In this document: in pieces, positions 56,501 to 64,000 of the stretch | Layout of the letters: each line of letters begins with the position of its first letter | Position numbering within the stretch: the first letter of the stretch is position 1 | Assembly (NCBI GenBank): GCA_003864495.1 | Contig: ML133442.1 | Span: forward strand, 499,731 to 563,730 | DNA length: 64,000 bases | Reading direction: 5' to 3' | Source: Nemopilema nomurai | Lineage: Eukaryota; Cnidaria; Scyphozoa; Rhizostomeae; Rhizostomatidae | The notes under the pieces: generated by a model | What the model was told of the DNA's origin: nothing | The model's input: only the letters and a program-made list of their open reading frames with translations | The model's database searches: none | Translations under genes and position numbers: made by a program

Positions 56501-59500
56501 CAAAGCGGACGTGTTTACATCGATTCCACGATGAATCTTGGTTTCTTGCGACAGAAATGGAAGATTCGCAAAGGTAAGAACCTGGAAATTACTTGGCTAG
56601 ATGAACCTTCTAACGCGGGTTTTCGTTCCAATACGATTCCACTGTTGCAAATCAATAATTTCGAATAATTTCTACAATTTTTTGCGAGATTGTTTGCGCC
56701 AGTCAGTAAATTGGAATTATTCGTGTCGACTCTCAGAATTCACCTTATTCCAGACACTTGCAGCAATGAGACTGCATGCTTTGAGAGCCGACAGTAAACT
56801 CATTAATTTTTTAACTGCTTCAGACTCAAGGCTGCTTGATTGTCGGTGTGTTTTAAAGTTCTGTAGATTATTGTTTGTCATGGGTGTTCTCCAAAATAGA
56901 TCTAGTTTTTTTGGTAAAAGAGACAGCATATTTCTAGTTTATGGCCTATGGACCTCATTGAGCCGTTGGCTATGTCCCCTAAGTGGACCCTTACTCTCAT
57001 CATCGCAACTTTCATTGCGATTTTTTGAAACAGCCTTTTACAAGTTTCTTCATTTTCGTTATCTTACGAGGCCCATAACTAACAAATATATTTTAGCTAA
57101 AGCACACCCTCGCGATATTTCGTCTTGCAAATGTCGATGCCCTAAACCTCAAGGCCAATTCGAATGCAAAACCGAAACCTCTTTCATTGGTCATGAATAG
57201 TCGCCCATCGATTTTTAGGTGGGTTCCCTTTGGTTGGATACAATCCACCGACCTTTTGTTTTGGAGAAGTTAATTGCTCCGTGGAATCAAAAACACGTTT
57301 AAAGAATTTGTTATACACAAGTGTCCTCTTTCATTTTATGCTTAATTGCTTGTTAATTGCTGTGAGCAAATTGCAATTGCCTACCCAGAAAAACCTTCGG
57401 ATTGGATGATTTTAAGTCGACAAGCAAAGTATCAAATTCCTGAGCGCGCTCCTAAAAACTGCTTGCCAACAAATGTCGCAAGTATTGGTAGCTGACAAGT
57501 GAACTATCACGCGTTAAAAATGGTTGATAAAATTAATCTGAACAAGGATCCATGTTGAAACATTATTTTTAATACGTTTTGCTGACGTAAGGAGCATTTT
57601 AGAACTAGAGAGGCGCAGTAAGGGAAGGGTACGACTAGCAAAGGGGACAAGGTCACTTTCCTGTACCAATTTTTCGAAGACTGAATGTCAGATGCCGTCG
57701 CTTTCCGCCACCCCTTACCACTATATTTGAGTTTTAGCTTATTATTATATCTGGAATATAACTATAACTTGCAATTTCGGTCCACTGTCAAAGTTTGGTA
57801 CATGTAAAGGCCGCACCACCCCCACTACATTTAGGTAAAATGATGTGGTCAAGGTGAGCCCCTATAAAAACCACCTAATTCTAATAGGTCATCACTTGGT
57901 GGTAAAACGAAGTCGTATAGAGTGGTACGGGTAAGTCCGTAAAGCGGCCTTGGCAGTATGCCCTCGCAAGAAAGCAACTATTTTGAAGGAGTCCTTGGAG
58001 GGAGTGCCACCACTGTTATTTTTCTGACGTGTAGAATCTGCGGAATTGCGGGTTTTTTGGTCAATATCAGCCGGCTTATATTCTATCAATTTCACTCGTC
58101 CATGTCAGAGACATCGTTTTGAAATTGCATTCGGAGCGCTGATGAGCTTCGCGACTACAGTATAATGAACTCTTCCCCGAATGTCATACGTGTTAAGCTG
58201 ACTCCAGGCAACGGCCGTCAGTGAAACCAACTATGGTGAAACCTGGACACCTCCCTGACATGTATGACAGCTATTGAATCAAAATATTTATCCGGATTTG
58301 CTGCTCCTACCCGGAGTGCTTGAGTTTGTCATTATATTGTGGATAATCCCCATACCGGCGACATTGTCACAAATTTCCCACCAAATCCATGTCATCAGGA
58401 ATTTTCGCTTTCCAATTCGAAAAGAACTTTGTTATTTAAATAAATACTTCACAAGCTTTAAATCTCTCTTTGTAATGGATGAAAGGGAGATTTACCTTCA
58501 TGAATATCCGTGACTTGAAAGGCTAGCACAGGGAAACTTTGCTGTTGTTACGTTTCATTTTAATCCTAACAGCGTTTTATTTTTGAAGTATCGCGAAGGA
58601 AAACAGCATTTCAATCGATTCAATTACATTTTGAGAGAGAAGGACCTCTATTTCCTTTGATTTCTTTATACAGTTTTTACTTTTGTCTTCTAAAACAAAT
58701 ACCTCAGTCTAAAGCGCCAACTTTGTTTATTTTTCCTTTTTTTCAATACGACAGTTCCTGGGGAACATTCCATTGTTTTATACTAGTTCAGCTTGAAGAT
58801 GTCCCACAAGCGTGAATGGAAGCAATTCATGTTTTCTTGAATCAGAACAGTAAGCAGTTCGCGAATCAAAAACGATACCAAACCTGGCATGTATGCTAAA
58901 CAACGTATCCACCCCTCCCCCCTTCCTCCTCCCCCAAGCCACCAGCGCCGTATTTTACACAAATGTTTTTATCAAAGTTACAGTAATATTATGGGAAAAT
59001 GAGTTTGCTCTTTCTTCTACAGAGGAGGGATGTGCTCCTGTTGTACTATGGTGCCCTTTTTTAATTGAATTCTGATGGTTAGCTATAAAAGTCCTTCCCA
59101 CTGGATATAGTCCGATCCTGATAACCAAACACAACTTGATAATTTCAGCACGACAAAATGATTTTTAACTTTGTTTGGAACATCGGAATTCGTTTGCCAT
59201 ATTGCGATGCGGCAAGGAGATCTCTTAAATTAATTTGTTCTCATCTCAGCCGCCAGCACATCGAATATCCTGGATGGTGGTAAGGATTCGACAAAAGAGA
59301 AACACACCCCAGTGACCAAGTACGGGGAACAGAAGCAAATTGTGGTCGATGGGAAATGTAAGTTATATTCCAGACTTAAAAGCGGTGAAATAATTCAGCC
59401 CTCAGATAACGCTGGATGCTTTCTTTTGTGTCCCACAACTTGCAAATTACTCCGTATTTGAAGTCAATTATTATTTCCCCCACAAGAAGAAAAGAGAGGT

Positions 59501-62500
59501 TTCTAGCCATAGCCTAATAATGCAAACATAATATAAAAACATAATATACTCTGCACAAACCTATTTAAATTGTTATTTGGAGTGGCTTGGTCTGAGCATC
59601 GAGGGATGATGCGCTCTGGGGCCGAGCAAGCAATCAAATTCATGAAGCATTTCCATAATGGTAGCTGGCCACTGCAATTTCAGTATCGAATGCAAGGGGC
59701 AATTCATTCTTGCAGATAGCGTACGAGATTTCCATGAAAACAATAGGAGTTCCAGGGATTTTTTGATAAAGCAATAGGTTTTTCACAAAAGGTGTACGAG
59801 ATTTCTTTGGAGTGATTTGCTCCTCGATCGAATGAAGTGGCTTTGTCCAGCGGCCCTTGCCAACATGGCCCCAATTGAAAGATCTACTAAAGAAGCTCCA
59901 CTTGCGATCTCACGATTTGTTCGTTTACAGCAATGAAGGAGATTGAAGTCACAGGCGAGAAACAGCAAGAGACCCTCCCAGAAACACGGAGACACCGAAG
60001 GATATCAAAGTCAAGGCGAAAGGCTGAGTTCGAAGGAGACGAGCTGAAGGTGCAGTGCAGGGACCTCAACCCCGTTGACTACGAAGGATGGCTGTACAAG
60101 AAATGTATGTACCACATATTTCAGTATATGAGGTTTTAAAAGCTAATGAATGTTTCAGTTGTTGTGCGGGGCTATGAATAGCGGATGGGAGTTGAATTCC
60201 GCAAAAGTTGTTCTTGATTTTGCGTCACTTCTTTGTTAGAAATAATGAGAGATGAGCTATTAGAGGATGAGGATTGGGGTTTTTCTCATTGTTTTACATT
60301 ATACAATTTGCGTACTCGTGAATGTTACAAAATATTTGTCTGTTGGCAAATTTGTACCCTGCCACGCCCATCTTTCATCATCATCCGGTCTTGCCATCAC
60401 AATTGCACACATCTAGTTACAAACATCTAAGCAATGAAATGATGTAGGGAACTGTAGAGAACAAGCTTTTAGAGGAGATTATCATTTGCCATTTTAGAGA
60501 ACGGACATGCTACAGTACATGACATCATATACGACCTTGCATAGCTGTCTAAAAATTAGACTGATTTAATTGCGGATTCACCAGCCCTTGGGGCTACTTT
60601 CCACAGTATCTGCAGTTGCCAACACGCCTTCCCAATGAACTAATGAACTTTTCGTTTTCCCGCAGCTGGTGGCACTACACTAAGTCCGGTTGTGTGGAAG
60701 CAGTGTTGGGTCGTCCTCAAGCATGGCATTTTGTATTTATACAAAACATCCTTCGACATCGCTGCACAGCACGCGTACAGTGTCCGGAATTTCAGCGTTG
60801 CGCCTGTGGAGGAGAAAAGAAAATTGTAGGTTGATTCATTTTTCGAGGAGTTGTTTAATCCTTGAAGACTTCCAGTAGCTTGTTTGTGACCGAAGAATCC
60901 TGTGATGCACAGACTGGTTTTGATAGGTTATTCCAAGGTTGAGAATGAAATACCTACAATTACACAGCTTCTCTGGTGTTCGAGAACCAATGATATTGTT
61001 GTTTGCGTCCTACGCCTTCTGTTGGTTTCAATCAATCAAGTAAGAGCTCAATCGAAAGGATACCATCACAGCGGGCTTTGTGATAACAGATGGATAAAAT
61101 TTAAATGTTGTTATTGGTAGCTAGGTTCTTTCGGTTACATCGTCTAGAGGCGATGATTCATGCGAAATTCACGGTTACATGCGAAATTCTTAGAATTAAT
61201 TACGACCACCATTGGTTGTATGAGGCAATCCTTTCAAGCTGAACGGGATCCAATCCACTGCCTTTTATTTTGTGTACAATAGACTCGTGTTTCATATTTG
61301 CTTTTAAGTACAGTGCATCAGTATGCTTTAAAAACGAATTGTGTAAAAGGGCACTGAATAACGATCTCCTAGGAAAGCAGCAGTTCTTGAAGAAGTCAGA
61401 CTTAGATGCGGAATGACTTATACATAAGCAATGCTATTGCTATATTCTTCTACAAATCATCGTTCCATTTAAGCTTTATTTTTCCTAGCCCTGCGGTCAT
61501 GTGCTCTATAACGGGCATACAGAATTCAGCAAAAACTGATCTGGTTTCTGGAGAAACAGTTTGATAGGAAGAGATTCTGTTACTGAGTTCTTTATGGGGT
61601 GGCAGAATTTGGAGAGTTGATTTTGCAGTGACCACACTTCTACTTGACAAACAACTGTTAAGCCCACCCGATCATTTTGCTTCCCATTTTAGCTAATAAA
61701 CGGCCTTTTTTAGTCTTATTCGTAGACGTCCTTCTCTTACGTTTCTCGCTGTAGAAAAAATGTTTAAGGATAGATCAGGGTGCAAACGGCCATCTGGTCA
61801 ATGGAAATATGTTTCGTTTTATTTTGGTTTGCTGTGTCTACCAATTCAGCTACCTACTTAATTACATGCTCCTTGCAATATCATATTTAAAGACAATGCA
61901 ACACTCGATTTGAGTTTCTCTGAAGACCCTTTAGACTACAGTTCTAATTGTAAGGAACATATTAGGATCTCGCTTACGGCTTTCATTTCCTACACAGCTT
62001 ACCACTTTATAAAGGCCACTTTCCCCGTATTAAATTTTTAAAATCAAGTAGATATAATGTATGTTACTTGAGAGAAATTTTCTATTTTGCATCGTTCTTA
62101 AAAAACCAAGCAGTGCTCAGTGAAGTATGAAATAGGACCTTCTAAACTAGTGTTGCGAAATTCAGAAAGCTGTCATTGTAGTAAAACCTACTTTGCTTGT
62201 AGCACGTTCAAGCTTGTTCCGAAGAACGTTCCGCCGGAAGCACTGCAGGATGCGAAGGGAGTTGTGTTTTCGTGCGAGGCAAGCGCGGACGTCGAGCGGT
62301 GGTGCGACGTACTTAACAAAGCGGCACTCGGATTCATCATCCAGCCTTCCCCCCGTCCAGAAAAAGGTATGCAGCTAGTAACCACCACATTTGAATATTG
62401 AGATAACTTATTTGAATAAGTTAACCGGAGGATGATGTGATCAACATGAAAAGACTGATAACTCATAAGACGCTTAGGCCGTTTTTGTTCTTGGTTTTGT

Positions 62501-63582
62501 TGATACCTTTCTCTGTGCGTTGCAATATTGTAAGCTGGGATTGAAATCATAGCTAGGGCCTAAGTTTTTAAGCTGCAGAAACTTCGAAGGGATGCTTCAA
62601 GAAACAGGTGTAGTATATTGAAATAGGATGAAAAATGTATGTGTCTTAAATGCAGACGCGCTCATTTTCTTAGCATCGTGAGGATTCCTTTGAGCAATCG
62701 TCCCCTCAATTTGAACGACTTGAATTGTTATTCTGCATGCTTTTCATCACAAAAACTAGAAAGATACTAAATTTTAAAGAACAGCCGAGTTTGATGTTGC
62801 GGAGTCCCTTAATGGGAATACATGATTGTACCTTTACCTGCCTTCAGATTGCTTTCTTTGGCTTTATTTACATTTTAACAATTTTACTTTACATTTAGGA
62901 TTGATATACTGATATTTTAACACAACTCTCAGTATGTTTGTGTTGCAATAAAATTAACATGTGCATAATTTTCAAGTGTCCATAAATCGACAACTGAGGT
63001 TCACTTTTTGGAATTTGAAAACGCAACTTAAGAGACTTTTGCATAGGCTTGTTTTCCCTAAACCCATAGCACATGTTGGTCTTACATGAAAAGAAATGTT
63101 CTCTGTTCTGTATAAAGTGTTGCGATTCCCGATTGAGCTAGTATTATAGCTACCTTTTTCAGAGGAATAAAATCGTAAGTAGCCAAACATATCACATCAC
63201 ACTGTGCAGAGCCTATCTCTGATCCTAAAAAATTGCCCCTTTTGTGTTGGAAAGTAGCTTCTTCGTAGCAAGAAGCTTTGTGTGAATGAATCGTTTTATG
63301 CTCACTTTAATTGTTAATTGTGAACTAACATTTGTTTGTTTTCTCTCCTTCCAATAACTTGTGATAACCAATAACGCATAACAGAAGAGCCGGTTAGAAG
63401 AAGGTGTCAATCGTCTGCCGTTAGAAGACCAAAACCTAATGCTAACGGAGTAAATGGGCATAGAGTTAGATCGACTACCTTTACAGGAGAGACAACTGGA
63501 CTGCCCTCCACTTTCGGCCGGTCAGGTGGTGCGACAAGGGTACGTAAAATCAGTGGATCAGGATCGTCTTCGGTGCTAGCAG
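53502..63582 (+). CDS. PH-domain protein (5' part; continues past the window)
   Basis: Exons 53502-53720 (ATG at 53521, or 53542 in better context), 53990-54204, 59250-59357, 59931-60104, 60666-60825, 62203-62366 and 63385-63582 join in phase throughout, giving about 406 residues before the edge. Residues 1-140 are Ser/Pro/Lys-rich and probably disordered ('SPEKSPRSPSTPKSPGGSKQ', 'KFQRIFRSSKRSKSADF'), with likely phosphorylation sites. A PH domain spans about 224-330: it opens with 'DYEGWLYKKSGG', continues 'WKQCWVVLKHGILYLYK' and ends in a helix with the hallmark Trp (W319 in 'VERWCDVLNKAALGF'). A basic Ser/Gly-rich tail follows. PH domains bind phosphoinositides or proteins, so a membrane-recruited adaptor is likely. 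The PH resembles those of CNK/IPCEF1-type adaptors, but I would not name the gene without its 3' half. Confidence 0.85.
55281..55659. mobile_element. MITE-like element with 'ggttccttataa' inverted ends
   Basis: The two ends, 'acacggttttttataaggaa' on the left (55281-55302) and its imperfect inverse on the right (55635-55659), enclose about 330 bp. Several internal 'aaaagttcctta' copies lie in the interior. Non-coding, in an intron of the PH-domain gene. Flanking target duplication is not clear. Confidence 0.6.
56531..56573 (+). CDS. Probable alternative first coding exon of the PH-domain gene
   Basis: ATG plus 13 codons ('MNLGFLRQKWKIRK') and one base, then a consensus donor (AAAG|GTAAG). 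The one-base overhang equals that of the exon ending at 54204, so it can splice to the 59250 acceptor without changing frame. It would replace the 138-residue Ser/Pro-rich N terminus by 14 basic residues. It is in-frame with codons back to 56441, so it could also be a longer internal exon, but no acceptor is evident. Confidence 0.5.
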
Positions 63583-64000
63583 GTAAGCTCGACTTGATGT
63601 ACTAAGAGTTGGTTTGTGTATATTGCAAGTATTTTCATCGAAGACCACATCTTCCCAACAGTTTATCACCTCAGTGAGTCCTTTTGAAGTTGCACCTGCT
63701 TACACTTTCTGTCAATTGCATTTTCGCTCTTTTTTATTTCTTTTTTTAATTCGATTTACAATAGCTTAGATTGGTTTATTTTGTTATTTCTACAAGGTTT
63801 TGTAGTACAGTTTTTTACTTTATTTCGACAAAATTCTGCGTCTGTACGAGAATGTCACAGTCTGAACAGAACTTTCCTAAAGAACAATTTCTTGCATTTT
63901 GCAAACCAACGAGTTCTGGAATCAAATTTACTAATTGAGTTAAATGTTCGTTTTCCAAAGCAGCCCCTTTCTATGCTACAATTTTCTGGTTGGCCTGATT

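Overview
This is nuclear DNA from an animal, most probably a cnidarian and perhaps an anthozoan such as a coral or anemone. The genes are intron-rich with GT-AG junctions, the sequence is AT-rich, and it is scattered with short terminal-inverted-repeat elements. The proteins are of metazoan type: a full MSH2, a class-A-like 7TM receptor, a TRP-like channel, a glycine-rich RRM protein and a PH-domain protein. The cnidarian assignment is an inference from gene content and texture. No rRNA, tRNA, CRISPR or bacterial operon was seen.

Layout. 1-3.8 kb: mostly non-coding, with a 'taagcccc'-type interspersed repeat, one orphan terminal-exon-like ORF and a 52-bp direct duplication. 3.86-6.74 kb (minus): a compact two-exon 7TM receptor gene. 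6.8-12.8 kb: mostly unassigned, with a degenerate minisatellite and one exon-like ORF. 12.8-22.2 kb (minus): a multi-exon TRP-family-like channel gene with an ankyrin-like segment. One of its introns holds a broken DD34D mariner, its first intron holds a hAT-like non-autonomous element, and one 3' splice site is multiplied by a 17-bp tandem repeat. 25.9-27.8 kb (minus): a three-exon glycine-rich RNA-binding protein. It lies head-to-head with MSH2, and a second hAT-like miniature element sits in the shared intergenic region.

29.19-47.39 kb (plus): a complete MSH2 gene. I resolve 28 coding exons that join in phase throughout and predict 909 residues. Intron 7 (31,981-37,112) contains a complete, oppositely oriented two-exon gene. 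It encodes a 1,067-residue membrane protein with a signal peptide, a parallel beta-helix-like ectodomain, a cysteine-rich module and a block of about eight hydrophobic helices. This nested gene is the most notable object in the window and the best candidate for something undescribed.

47.4-53.5 kb: intergenic, with CAA-rich sequence and miniature inverted-repeat elements. 53.5-64 kb (plus): the 5' part of a PH-domain gene that runs off the window. A second, phase-compatible first coding exon at 56.5 kb suggests an alternative promoter. Exon boundaries were deduced by eye from reading frame, splice consensus and phase, not from transcripts.
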